Positions 23,697 through 35,001 of a DNA stretch of 64,000 nt are shown here, piece after piece. The stretch is from Sthenelais limicola. Its lineage: Eukaryota > Annelida > Polychaeta > Phyllodocida > Sigalionidae. A model generated the notes under the pieces. It was given only the letters and a program-made list of their open reading frames with translations. It did not search any database and was not told where the DNA came from. How positions within the stretch are numbered: the stretch's first letter is position 1; every line of letters begins with the position of its first letter. Made by a program: the position numbers and the translations under genes. Location of the stretch: positions 115,890,169 to 115,954,168 of the forward strand of contig OW804097.1 in the NCBI GenBank assembly GCA_942159475.1. Reading direction: 5' to 3'.

Positions 23697-25439
23697 TCTC
23701 TAGTAATTAACTTATTGGTCAAATGTTTATGTTATGTTATGTTTGTGTATAATCCATGACATGTACAGACAGAGTGCATCATGTCAGAAAGCTAAATGTG
23801 AATTGAACCGAGCAATGTTTTTTTATATATTTTTTTCACCAGTACTTGTTCACCGTACAGTGGTCTTAGTGATTGGACGCCTACTGCGTTCCTGGGTGGA
23901 AGGAGGTGAAACTGAAGCCACTTGAATACAGCAGTAATATATAAGTATTTATAAGTATATAAGTAGCGCTCCTGATTCTGTAAGAAACTTGGAGAGAAAG
24001 AGTCACATTATAATTGGTTTTATTGCAATATTAATGCACCAACCTATACTCACCTGGAGTTCCTCTCATTTGTGACGTCATGCGTATGAGCCAATAGAAA
24101 CGTCCCTTACTTTGTGTGACGGCACAAGCCATAGGCAAAGCAAGTATCACATGTTCATGGCAGAAGGGGAATATATGATATTAAACAGATTGTTTGTTAT
24201 GCTTAGTATAAAATATAGAATTGTGATATAAGAAGAGAATATAACTCGCATTAGATCTGGGGATTGCACTTCTTGTGGATTCTTAATAACACAGTAAAAC
24301 CGCGTGACTATAAGATACATATTCACAGCTCTACTGCTCGTTACATTCACTCTTAGTATTTATTATTTGCGCATTCCATTTGAGAGGTGCGATAAGTGGG
24401 GTGCAATAAAAATATTTTCATTGTATGCGTATGATAAAAATTCGAATTGGGTTTTCTTTTAGCTTTTAGATACTTTATGACAATTCAAAACCCAAAATAA
24501 AGGTTTATATATCAATATTTGTCCACGTTAGGGGCATATGATAAATTGGGAGAACTCTATTCTCTCTATATATTGTTTATTTCCGGATTGAGTACAGTAG
24601 TATAAAATCGCGATAACAATAAATGTTTGCCGGTGGCCTTTTGGGTTGATGTAAATATTTGCAGAAGTGCAAGCACATGCACGGTTGCACCTAATTTCAA
24701 ATGAAATGTACATTGTTCACAAATGATTGGCTGATACAAGGAGTTGTTGAATTGGTTATAACCATTTCTTACCACAGTCATTTATTATATGTGCATCCCT
24801 CTAGAGAGGTGCAATAAGTTGGAGCCAATAAAAATATTTTCATCATACGCATACGATAAAAATGTAGTTTTCTAAAAATAGCTCTAACGTTACCTCCGCA
24901 CTGTAGGCCTATGACTTTGGATTTGTCGAAATGCCTCGCGGAGATCTGAAGGCCCTTGTTGAAGTTGTTAGTTTCATAGTTCTATGTAGGCAAGCTATGA
25001 AATTAACAACTTAGACAAGCACCTTAGCTCTCTGCGAAGCTTGTCAACAAATCCATGGGCATAGACAGAGTCAGGGGTGCTTGGACTGTCTCTGATACTT
25101 GTTTCATACTTTTCCAGTGATATTTGATGATGTTTGATAATATTTCATGCACATATAATAAATATAGAATTGAACTCGCCATTGTAATGGACAATTTATT
25201 GGACTTGATTCATCTGCATAAGCATTGCACCTACCACATCATGCTTACACGGACCAGAGCCATACATACTTTGGTGTATGGCCCTGCACGGACAAATCTT
25301 GTCCAATAAATCATATTTACTGGCGGCTCATTCCCATTCTCTCTATTTATTCTATGTTAAGAAGAACAATACCATGGTGTACAAGCCGTGAGAGTTTAAA
25401 CAGTTGATCCCCTAATTTGGTCGTCCTTGAATGCCAATG

Positions 25440-25745
25440 CCTGGTATAAGGCGTATCAACGGTTTTCTTCTGTACTTTTGCCATTTTGTTTGACACATTG
25501 CACCCGGGCCAGGCCAATCTCTATGGGAGCGGGAATTTGAGGTGCTTGATGTATGAAAATTCCATCTTGGGAATCATTTTGTCCACCTAGTAACTTAATG
25601 TGAATGTTTTCCTCAATGATTAACCTGCTTTGAATAAGATAGCGTTCATTCGTCATGTTTACCAATATGCTACAGCTTGTGTAGCAACCCCCCGGCCTCC
25701 TTTTTGGACGGCCTTTGCGTCTGGTGTCAGTACATGACAAAATAG
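25440..25745 (-). repeat. Diverged element with protein-level match to 50890-51200
   Basis: The minus-strand frame includes LIIEENIHIKLLGGQNDSQD; the plus strand at 51020-51120 reads LIIEKNIHIKLIRRQNDSQD. An old transposon or gene fragment of unknown kind. Confidence 0.55.
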
Positions 25746-27269
25746 TAACAGACCGAATTGCGAAGAGCCTCTATTTGCATCGAACCATCAACAGCAAGTA
25801 GATAACTTCCTTTATTTATCACTGTGCCGACACAGATGCGGTAATGCGGCATTTGGAGGTTTAACTTCATAAACATTTACTAGGTTTTAGTACCTTTTCC
25901 ATTCATATGGGTTGGTTATTTTTATGTTTGCGGAGGATTTCAACACAAAGAAATACTGTAATAACTTTAACTTGGGCTATGTGGAAGTAAAAAGTGTGGA
26001 AATGCTTTTATTATTTTTTGGGAAAATAAGGCTGTAACGCTAATGTGAGTTAAAGATACAGTTGGTGACTTGGGTATTGAATTAAAAAATAAAGATGGAT
26101 ATGTAAGGTTGAATTATCAATATCTTTACATTTGGAGATATCGGTAAATATTGAATTGTTGGCCGCATGGCATCATTCATTTGCTTAACAGTCTCATCAA
26201 CATCAGAATTATTAACTCATTTTATTCCCAAACTACTTTCACACATGGTAATTGTTTTCATCTGAGTTTAGGTATTTATATAGTTCTGACATGTATGCAA
26301 ACCATCAGCAAAGCTCATAATCAACATTATACCTTAGGGATGGGTCGTCAACGTCATCATGATGAGGTAAAGTGTGTTACGGGGATCTGACTCACCACAG
26401 TGTTGATCAAGAGATGCAGTTTGCGTGATGAGACGTTTCAATTGTATGTGGCTTATGAACAGTAAAATAAAAAAGTAAAACAGTATTATAATAATTGTTA
26501 AATTCTTAATATATTTCCTTATTGATATTTAATGTAACAATTGCAGAACAATCTGAATATATTGCTGTCCAAATGTGATACTATTGTTCAATAAAAACCT
26601 TAAAAAAGGACATGAGAAAGGCATGTGTTACAATATATTCACCTTCATGAACAACCAAAACAAGTATTCAAGCAAATATAACAGGAAAACAATGTCATTA
26701 ATATTTTTGTATATATTCTAAATAATTATAATGGGTTATATGTGTGTATAATGGACCAGAGGGTCAATGACCTGTGACCTGTGCCGCTGCCATTACTATT
26801 ACCATTACTGAATGGTTATTTTGCTGTAACTCTCCTTCTAGATGGAATATGTTCACAAACTTAAAGTGTTATGACCCTTATATCAAGACCTAGTATGTAT
26901 AAACTAATTTAAAACATTATGTTTACATTTCTATTATTTATTTCGAATTGAAATCCTCATTTATGTAGACATATGTGCGCAGCGATATATTTAGTTTATG
27001 TATGAGAAAAAATAAATCAATGGAAGCAATTTTTAAAAAAAATATAAATTTTCAGCCCTGGATGGCGAAAATGATTTGCTGCTATATACTATAATGTGTA
27101 TTTTCTTTTATATGAATACCTATATTCAGGTATAATACAAACAGATACACTCTCACTTGTGTGAAGTAATTTTCGTTGTATCCTGAGCATCATTCAGTTC
27201 ATAATTAGACAAAAGACAACGAGTCATTGATACGTTGAGACGTTTCTATGTACACTTGGTGGACGAAAC

Positions 27270-27364
27270 GGAGATAAGATTTAAAGCCCTCTAAAGAGAC
27301 CACCTCGCTATGAGACCAAAAATCATTCAGTCCCAAGGGTGGTCTCAATAGAGAGGTTCCACTG
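27270..27364. repeat. CAGTGGAACCTCTC element, partial
   Basis: The right end GGTCTCAATAGAGAGGTTCC then ACTG, followed by TA. The left end is degraded. Confidence 0.6.
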
Positions 27365-27717
27365 TAGTTAGGATTACATTTTGGATTCTCTCAGGTTTAC
27401 ATAATTATATTTTGACATGCTTAACTATGTGATGTGTTCAACTATGATGGTATCTCAAATTTTTTTTTTCGACTCATTTTCCGAAAATCTGATCCATCTG
27501 TAGAGACATCACATTTATTCCTTCGAAGACTAACAAATCAACAATAAATTATTATGAATAAATGAAATTGAAAACAAGCCTGGGCGATGACAATTTCATT
27601 CAATTAAAAGTATTTAAAGATTTATCATAATATAATATCATACGATAATTTAATATGAAATTAAATCATTGTTTTATAAAATGTTGTTGAAAGGAAATAA
27701 AAAGATGAGAGTTAAGT

Positions 27718-27815
27718 TTAATTGAATTGAAACATTGTTTATTTGTCAATGTTCTACATATAGAGGCACGACAAAAGGAAATAACCTCTCCCAGCGTTAC
27801 CTTTACAAAATAATA
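27718..27815 (-). repeat. Retroposon 3' end with TTGAA tail
   Basis: AATTGAATTGAAACATTGTT then TATTTGTCAATG, like 16565. Confidence 0.5.
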
Positions 27816-28217
27816 GGATAAGTAAGTGAGTGAGTGAGTGAGATTGGTTCCCGGATTGGTTGCTTGACGCCCTTATCAACACATTGGAGGTTATATCAAG
27901 GGCGGGAGAGCTGCATGAGAGGGAGGCAGTTTATGGTCTGACGCAGGAAATAGAGATAGAGAAGTATGGAGAGTGAGACAGAAAAAAGAGACAGGCACTT
28001 TATGGTAGGGGTCTGCTAAGAGTAAATAGACAAAAGTCAAATTAAAATGTGGATATATACGCCTAACAAATGTAAGGTACCGTATACAGTATGGTGCACC
28101 AGTATATGTATTGAGAATAATATTATCATTGATGAAGCGTCCTACAGAACACCAGCTTTGATGGCACAGAAATATAATGATTCTATGATTTCTGGCACTA
28201 TACCGGTGAAAAAGCTC

Positions 28218-28290
28218 AGCCCGATGAGGGACTCGAACCCTCGACCCTCAGATTAAAAGTCTGATGCTCTACCGACTGAGCTAACCGGGC
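28218..28290 (-). tRNA. tRNA-Lys (anticodon TTT)
   Basis: A 73-nt cloverleaf. The acceptor stem pairs over 7 bp (one G-T). The A box is TAGCTCAGTCGG and the B box GGTTCGAGTCC. The anticodon loop CTTTTAA gives TTT. A run of five T follows within about ten bases of the 3' end, a Pol III terminator. The discriminator base reads T where animal tRNA-Lys normally has G, which is the only odd point. Confidence 0.93.
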
Positions 28291-28384
28291 TACTGGCCTA
28301 CTAGGTTATGATCTATATTTAGGATGATTGCACGGCTGGGATACATACAAATTTAAAGGGAAAGAAAATAGGCCAGTTTAGGAT

Positions 28385-28835
28385 ATGAAGAGAGGGAGAA
28401 GAAAGAGGGAGAAGAAGAGGGAGAAGATGGAGAGGGAGAGGGAGAAGAAGAAGAAGAAGAAGAAGAAGAAGAAGAAGACCGGAGGGGAGGAGGGAGAGGA
28501 GAGGGTAAGGATGACAAGGAGGAGAAGAAGAAGAGTCAAGAAAAATAGATATTCTTCATAGGAAGTGTATGTGTATTGGGGTGGGGGAGGGAGACAAAGA
28601 GAGGAGATGGAGAGTGTGGCGGGGGGGGGGGGGCGGAAGGTGAAGGAAAGAATGTGAGGGAGAGAGGGAAAGAGGGAAAGAGAGATAGATGGAAAGAGAG
28701 AGAGAGAAGGAAAGAGAGAGAGAGAAGGAGAAAGTGAGAGAGAGGGAGGCAAAGAGAGAGAGAGAGGGGAGGGGGGGGGGGGGACGGGGAGGCAAAGAGA
28801 CAGAGAGAGAGGGAGAGGGAGGGAGAAAAGAGAAC
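28385..28835. repeat. Purine-rich tract (GAGA/AGAAG)
   Basis: The plus strand is nearly all A/G, including an AGA run at 28446-28478 and G-runs. Open frames here are compositional. Confidence 0.9.
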
Positions 28836-29050
28836 ATATGGCGATTGTATAGATGCAAGCCTCATGTGTAGAAGCACATTTTTAATCATTAAACATTCAG
28901 ATTTTTAAATCATATGGAGTCATTTATTCCAAGCAATGTCAATTAACTTACTGTTAATATTTACCGTATAGTTACAATCAAGCTAATTTCTGTTAATACT
29001 GAAACTAGAGTAGAGGAACAACAACAGTAGACTAACAACAGTAGGACCTG

Positions 29051-29470
29051 TTGACATTGACATGCCAGGTTTATACGGTGCTTCTCCGTAGAAGTACGTC
29101 CCCCATAGGCGCCAATGCTCACTTTCTCTCATACAGGGCTCAAGGAGTTGGAACGTCCGTGATCAAAACGGCCGTGTGGCCGTCCCACCGCCCGCCTTCA
29201 CCGCCTTATGCACGGTCAGCGCTACAAGCCCACCGTGCTCACCGCGGTTGCCCCTCGAGGCACCATCGTGGATTTCACGGTGCCTGCTAGAACCTCACCG
29301 TGGCTGATTCTACTTTCTTATCCTGTGACGGTTATGCTGCGACGGCTGCTGCATTTCAAGGCCGACCTCGCAAGGGCCTGCTCGTCCGTACGGACGGCAA
29401 TTAAAGTGAAGGGGGGCAAGGAGGGGGCTGGGAGGGGCAGGGGGATGGGTCTTTGCTTGGGGCTTTAGGC
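29051..29470 (+). other. GC-rich unassigned stretch
   Basis: Locally high GC with open plus-strand frames (29051-29290, 29208-29468) and repeated CACCGTG/CACGGT motifs. No family recognised and no splice context; it may be a fragment of a captured gene or a compositional island. Confidence 0.3.
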
Positions 29471-29655
29471 GGAACCTTACGATATTTGGGAGCGCAGTTA
29501 TATTCCTTCGTCCATTCACAGGACGCCTTTATCTAGTTCACATTCCCGGATGTGAAAACAAACACCACACCACAACACCACACCAGTATTGTCGTGGTCG
29601 TGAGAAAACGTGGTCGTGAGAAAACATGCAATCTGAATAACATGGCACTGTTTAT

Positions 29656-29872
29656 GGGTCAGATTTTCAGAGAATGTACAATTGGCCTTCACCAATCCTC
29701 TCAAATAACCAAAATACAGTTCAAGCTACCCAAACAGATTGCTAGAATCAATGTAATGCCAAATATACTCGAATTTACCTAGTATTGACCAAATTTTAGC
29801 AGAATTTACTAAATGTGTGTGTGTGTGTGTGCACACAGCTGCCAATTTGTATATTTTCTGAAAATCTGACCC
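29656..29872 (-). mobile_element. MITE-A copy with internal GT repeat
   Basis: TTAT flanks on both sides. A (GT)n run at 29816-29832 interrupts it, and part of the core is deleted. Confidence 0.85.
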
Positions 29873-29904
29873 TTATAGAGAGATCGTGTTCCAAACTGAG
29901 GGAA

Positions 29905-30018
29905 AGAGCGGAGATGGAGAGTGTGTGTGGGGGGGGGGGGGGGGGGAGGGGGAGAGGGGGAGAGAGAGGGAGAGAGAGGGAGAGAGAGGGAGAGAGAGGG
30001 AGAGAGAGGAGAGAATGT
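29905..30018. repeat. G-run and (GAGAGG)n purine tract
   Basis: A G-run at about 29930-29946 followed by GAGAGAGG units. Confidence 0.88.
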
Positions 30019-30282
30019 ATGGCGATTTTTTGTTTTTGTTTTTGAAAGGTTTTTATTCAACATAGTCTGCCATCGTGGCTCTTACAATTCTAAATGACTT
30101 CCTTGTCGTACCTTGTATTTTGTAGTTTTTTTTGGTATTTTCTTGATTTTCTTTCACACACTTAACAATATTGGATTTGTTACACTTGTCCAATCAACAT
30201 GAGTAAGAAAAAGTCATTCGACTACCATTAAATATGGATGTAGGAGACCTAGTACAAGACAGGGTATCTACTGATAAGGTTT

Positions 30283-30600
30283 TTAATCCCCATCCCTTTC
30301 TAGTTCACTAAGGATTCTTTCCCACAACCTATCCTTGGATTTCTTCTTTCCTGTTACTACGTTGTTATACTCCATCACTCTTATATTCACTTTCATTTCA
30401 TTAATAAAGGCAGTGAAATTTATTCTGTTATCGTTAAAGATTCTCTGGCGATAAATGTACGCTTTGGCTGATAACAATATCCAATTGATTGCATTCTTTA
30501 ATTTACTCTCTCCGCTGTATCCCAACAAGATGTTAGTTTTGTTAAGATCTCTTTTACTAAAACCCGGGATGTATGGCGATTGTATTAATGCAATCCTCAT
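30283..30600 (-). pseudogene. LINE reverse-transcriptase C-terminal fragment
   Basis: A 105-codon frame. Its pattern (LLGYSG, then INWILLSAKAYIY, then FINEMKVNIRV, then a Lys/Arg-rich helix) is that of the C-terminal tail of LINE ORF2 proteins. No catalytic domain is present. The 5' end of the frame repeats in a short form at about 28839-28889. A 5'-truncated retroposon is likely. Confidence 0.6.
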
Positions 30601-30936
30601 TTGTATTTATAGGCACATATAATATAAAGGGAAAGCCTCTTGCTATCAGCAGCAAAGTGCCATTTCAATTCCATTAGGACCGCAAAATATCACTATAAAT
30701 CTCATTAGGACGCATAGTCCTGAGCGCAGTAAGCGTCCAATCACAAAATACCATTCTTATCTGATCTGGGAGGCTTTGAGCCTCGACTGAGTTAGTAAAC
30801 GATATTTATGTCTCACATCTCAAGGCTGTATATATTGAACTTAAAACAATTGAAACAATTGCAGGTGGTCATACAGCTCAATTAAGGTTAAGAAGTGGGA
30901 ACTCACATTACAATACTGGTTTGTGGGCAATGATAT

Positions 30937-31557
30937 TGAAGAAATGCGGGTCATTCTTCGTAATAATTCAGGGTCAGTAGTTGGGCGAGAAATTAATCAA
31001 CGCAACACACAGAGATGTATGCTTCAAATCAGTACCAGCCTCGGAAGAGACCGATTTCCATCTTTCCTTTATTTTTATACTAGACAGATTAGGACGAAAT
31101 ACACTGGTCCTGCGCTGATTGGCTTTGGTCTCGTTGGTCCAATTAATTGACAGGTTACATTAGAGATCCAATCAGCCACAGGATAACAATGACAGACACT
31201 TATTAAAAACGAGGCTCAGAGTGACCACTGCCACTCTGACCAATCTCTTTGGGTGGTGACCAGGTCACGGGGTCATCTCCCCTCCCCTCTCCCTCCCACT
31301 CTTTAATCAGTATTCCCTCCCCTCCCTTGACCTGGCGGTCAGCCCCTCCCCTCCTTTCCCACGTGATTGACTTTGAGATAACGGTCAGACCTGGACCTCA
31401 CCTGTACCTTTGGACTTTGGGATGATAAGAAATCCGCGAGCGTTGTGGCGGTAAGAAAGTGTGGGTAGCCTTCTGGCCGGTAGGGGCGCGACGAATGTCT
31501 GGCTGAATGAGACAACTTTAACTTAAAATTAGACAATTTGGGCTTGTCAATTTTACA
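30937..31557 (-). repeat. 3' LTR (full length, 621 bp)
   Basis: Begins TG and ends CA on the minus strand. Its outer 56 bp and inner 118 bp are matched by the 5' LTR. A TATA-like TATAAAAATA overlapping an AATAAA lies at about 31067-31079, and a GC/CT-rich stretch fills 31260-31360. Confidence 0.92.
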
Positions 31558-33039
31558 TACGTCCCAATCTCATTTGGTTCGGAGAACTGTGTACAACATA
31601 GTTCTCCGAACCACTCTAGGAGCAGACAACACATCGACGCAACCCTCATTTTAGTTTCCGGCCGACAACCCCCGAGCAACCCCGAGTATCACCGAGCGGC
31701 GACCCCCTTGGCTGACCGAGTTCTGCCGAACCGGAACCCCCGACCTAGAACCATAAGTGGGCATCACTTTTCTTCCACTCACGAATCCATTGCCATCCCC
31801 AGTCAAATTCTACCCTCTTGCTTCATTAGATTTGGGAGTTTTGATGCCCGATATCTAATTCCACATGAGAAACCTTTATTTACGTTGGGGCACCTCGATC
31901 CAGTATTTTTATCTACGGGATTTTTAACCTTTGGCCCGCCGGACGAATTCACAGCGGCCATCCCTATGTGGATCGAGGCTCCCTTTCTCCCGTAAGTACA
32001 TACATGTTTATACAATTGAAAAATGCAAAAATAGGACAATCTAGAGAAGTACAGAGAAAGAAATCACTCCCCTAAATCAAAATAATAGCTAAAGATTTTA
32101 CAATGCCTTAGCGTAAAATTATTACTGAGGTACGGCGAACCCGCCTCGGATAATTTGTAAACACAGTCTCTTAAGAGTTTTCACTAGGTGGCGTATTACC
32201 GCACTGTCTTTTGAGTTTAATGTATTGTTCATCAATATCTCGGCTTTGCTTGTCTATGGGTTCTCCCCGTAGAAACGTCTCAGGCATTTTCACGCAGTCT
32301 TTGAATATTGCCTTATACTTTTACTCGTTCTTGGGCTGCCTATCACTACTTAACGTCCGTAAGGTGGCAGCATGTATCTTATACACTTTCTAGGTACCTG
32401 TCGCCGTGAACATCCTCAAGGTGGCGACACTGGTACCTACTTATACATTTCCTTTGGGAGCCTGGCTCCTCTGGTCTAGAAGACTGACAAGATTCTTTTA
32501 TATTTTCAGCCCTTCTCTCGACCCAAAAATGGCCCGCTGAGGTGTGCACATTGGTCTAGTGACTACCGACCGTTCCTAGGCTGGTCTCCGTGGTATCACT
32601 ACTCCATCAACAACGTGACAACCTCCCATTTTTGCTTCACCCTACTTTCAGAGAACGGGTCCTTCATCGTCCTCTCTCAGGTGGTGGCTTATTCCTTCAC
32701 ATAACAGCTAGCTTTCTCACCCTAGCTTGAGCAGAAGAGTGCGTCCCACTGCAAGCTAACACCGGGCGTACTTACTAGGTAGGAATTGGTGACTAGACCA
32801 ATTAATTAAATTCTACGAAAGGGGTGAGGACTTTGTCCACAGTCCAGCACTAGGCCTGCTTTAGAGTAAACTAAACGGCTTTCGTGACAACACCTCCTTT
32901 GTAATTATTACCATTAGATTCCAATTAAATTAGCACTACAAAACATTTTAAAATCAGAATCTGCTCACATTTGCACTTAAGACTAACATTATATCGGCTT
33001 AATTTTATCTCACACCACATATTCATCTGAGTCGTTGTT
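31558..33039 (-). other. Untranslated region between env and 3' LTR
   Basis: About 1.5 kb with no convincing coding frame on the element strand. A purine-rich GAGATTGGGACGTA abuts the LTR (31558-31571) and may serve as the polypurine tract, though it is imperfect. A 13-bp perfect hairpin lies at 31576-31612. The length is unusual for a Gypsy 3' region. Confidence 0.6.
31576..31612. repeat. 13-bp perfect hairpin near the 3' LTR
   Basis: Arms GGTTCGGAGAACT (31576-31588) and its exact complement (31600-31612) around an 11-nt loop, about 20 nt inside the 3' LTR. Confidence 0.85.
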
Positions 33040-35001
33040 TTAACACACTACTCCACGGGGTACTGCAGATCTTTGCTTCATATCCATCGATCGAGGGGGT
33101 TTTGGGGGTGTATTCTGTCTAAAGGAGGATAAGGGGTCAGTTTGGAGGGGTTGGGTCTCCGGGTTTTCGAGATCGTCAGTACCGCCAAGGGACTGGGGTT
33201 CAGAATCTTGCAGTGGAATCTCTTCAGCGGGTTGCTGTTGGGATGGGTATAAATTAGAAAAGACATTGGGGAAAGAGGGAAGAGGGGCAGAAGGTTTACT
33301 GGGTAGTCTATCTAGACTCTGGTTAGGACGTTTACCTAAGAGAGGGAGGCAAGAGCCGTCTCTCTTCCTCTTCACATACACCACCACTCCTATCAATCCA
33401 ATCACGATTGCTAGGGTGAGCATGAGGGTCGCGAATCCCCATGTGGTGGATGCGGAGAAGGAAAAAGGTTGCACCGTAGGAGGAAGGGGAATATCGGTCA
33501 GAGAAATTAGGGGGACGTCGATTCTGCTGTTGAACTGGAGTTGTTGCTTCAGCTCAGGATAGTCTTCGAACTTTCTATAGGTTAAGTTGAGAGAGGGTAG
33601 GGACAGGGCTTTGGGGGGTGGAATTCTGATCGTGGAATTATGTTGCTCGATGCTGCGCACCCTCCAATCTTCACTATATAAGACGCAGCCACTGTTTACT
33701 GTGACCCGTGTGTGTTTGGTAAAAACATTTCTTATAGGTTTCTTACTGATACACCTTAATACAGTCTCGACTGGAAAGTATACTGCAAGGATAACCGATG
33801 ACAGTTGTTCAAAATCTCTGAATATTTCGTTACTGACATTGCCACGCTTCTTAATCTCTATCTGACACTTTACTGGACCTTTGCCTAAAATTATTTCTGT
33901 TTCACATGTTGGTTTTAGGTTCTCCAACGCAGAGGAACATACAGCTGGGCTGTATCCCATGCAGTGGTTAGGAACAAAAGAGGCACCACTAGAGACACTG
34001 TCCATCGCTAATTCAGCGATGCCCTTGATGATTTTGAGGTAGGATGGCCCATAAGGGGTAGGGAAATACCTTAGTTTATAGTGTAAATACTTAGTAGCCG
34101 AAACTGCAGGGATGACCACCTGATAAACTAATTGCTCGTCTGACTCAGATATGATTTGAACTTGTACACTTCTGTAGTACCAACGAACATCGTCTATTGG
34201 TTGGTGTCCCCTCTCACTCAATTGGTGAAGAATTTCATTTAAATGTACTTCAGGTAATATTTCATCAGTCAAGTACCCGTGCTCTAGGTGTGTTCTCTGG
34301 CGATGGAATAAATCAATTTGCCTATAATATACCAGCATAATGCGGTCAACTTGGCTTAGGGCCTGATCAACCTCTCTTCTCATATGCATACGATGAATAT
34401 CTCTAGAAAAACCATTTAAATGATGAACAATTTCAGATACCTGGTCAGTCAGATTTTGGCTTATCTCTTGCAGGTTTTGGATGTCGACTCGATTCTCTCG
34501 TAGGAACAGACGGGTCTGGTTTACCACAGAAACCATCTCTGACTGGAAGTGAGACATCACACTGAGGCCTGCCTGCGATGCCTCCACTGCCGCTCGGAGC
34601 TCGTCGATCTGGTCTGTGGTAGCTGTACCGAAGAGAGATCGGCTGATCATTCCTACCACTCCTAGCAGAGCTCGCTTCGTGCGAACTGGTGGAGTGGGTA
34701 GATGATCCTTGATGAATTGAACATGAAGCCGCCATGTTCTGAGGTCGGTGATTCCTACCACTTGCTGCTCGTGTAGTCCTTCCATCTTAGCTTCAAGGAT
34801 GTGGAGCCACGACTCCATAGGCGGAGGAGCAGGGGGCTGGAGGAACATTAATGCAGTCCATGTTGCTGTGAGGGCCCTTACCTCCCCAGCCGAGTATACC
34901 AGCACACCTTCTTCCTCGAAGATGTCTGCTTGGCTGCAAATGAGGTAACAGGTGAGCAACAGTAACCCCTTAGTCACTGTCCCCACCGCCATCTTGTGCA
35001 T
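33040..35001 (-). CDS. env: Env-like fusion glycoprotein of the Gypsy element
   Basis: 653 codons from an ATG at 35001, overlapping the end of pol by 32 nt. It shows a signal peptide (about 1-25), a furin-like site RTKR at 107-110, directly followed by a glycine-rich hydrophobic stretch as expected of a fusion peptide, a long helical region, several N-glycosylation sites, and one membrane segment (about 520-543) before a basic cytoplasmic tail. This layout is that of baculovirus F-like Env of errantiviruses. The class is inferred from architecture, not from a search. The frame is unbroken. Confidence 0.85.
   Translation of the reverse strand: MHKMAVGTVTKGLLLLTCYLICSQADIFEEEGVLVYSAGEVRALTATWTALMFLQPPAPPPMESWLHILEAKMEGLHEQQVVGITDLRTWRLHVQFIKDHLPTPPVRTKRALLGVVGMISRSLFGTATTDQIDELRAAVEASQAGLSVMSHFQSEMVSVVNQTRLFLRENRVDIQNLQEISQNLTDQVSEIVHHLNGFSRDIHRMHMRREVDQALSQVDRIMLVYYRQIDLFHRQRTHLEHGYLTDEILPEVHLNEILHQLSERGHQPIDDVRWYYRSVQVQIISESDEQLVYQVVIPAVSATKYLHYKLRYFPTPYGPSYLKIIKGIAELAMDSVSSGASFVPNHCMGYSPAVCSSALENLKPTCETEIILGKGPVKCQIEIKKRGNVSNEIFRDFEQLSSVILAVYFPVETVLRCISKKPIRNVFTKHTRVTVNSGCVLYSEDWRVRSIEQHNSTIRIPPPKALSLPSLNLTYRKFEDYPELKQQLQFNSRIDVPLISLTDIPLPPTVQPFSFSASTTWGFATLMLTLAIVIGLIGVVVYVKRKRDGSCLPLLGKRPNQSLDRLPSKPSAPLPSFPNVFSNLYPSQQQPAEEIPLQDSEPQSLGGTDDLENPETQPLQTDPLSSFRQNTPPKPPRSMDMKQRSAVPRGVVC

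Larger units (their letters stand above)
23697..28217. other. Intergenic region, no protein gene recognised
   Basis: It holds a near-duplicate pair at 24360-24420/24785-24860 (GAGGTGCRATAAGT), an imperfect hairpin at 24917-25052, the repeat at 25440-25745, the end of a CAGTGGAACCTCTC element at 27364, and a GTGAGT run at 27823-27843. No convincing exon. Confidence 0.45.

Noticed and set aside
28047..28256. 69-codon plus-strand frame ending MRDSNPRPSD
   Set aside because: The end is the antisense of the tRNA-Lys gene, a familiar false protein.
28378..28889. Several minus-strand Ser/Pro/Leu-rich frames
   Set aside because: Opposite strand of a purine-rich tract; low complexity only.
31708..31995. 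95-codon plus-strand frame in the Gypsy 3' region
   Set aside because: Antisense to the element, starts at TTG and shows no recognisable motif; kept only as part of the untranslated region.
34445..34735. 96-codon minus-strand frame inside the element
   Set aside because: Alternate frame of the env-like gene.
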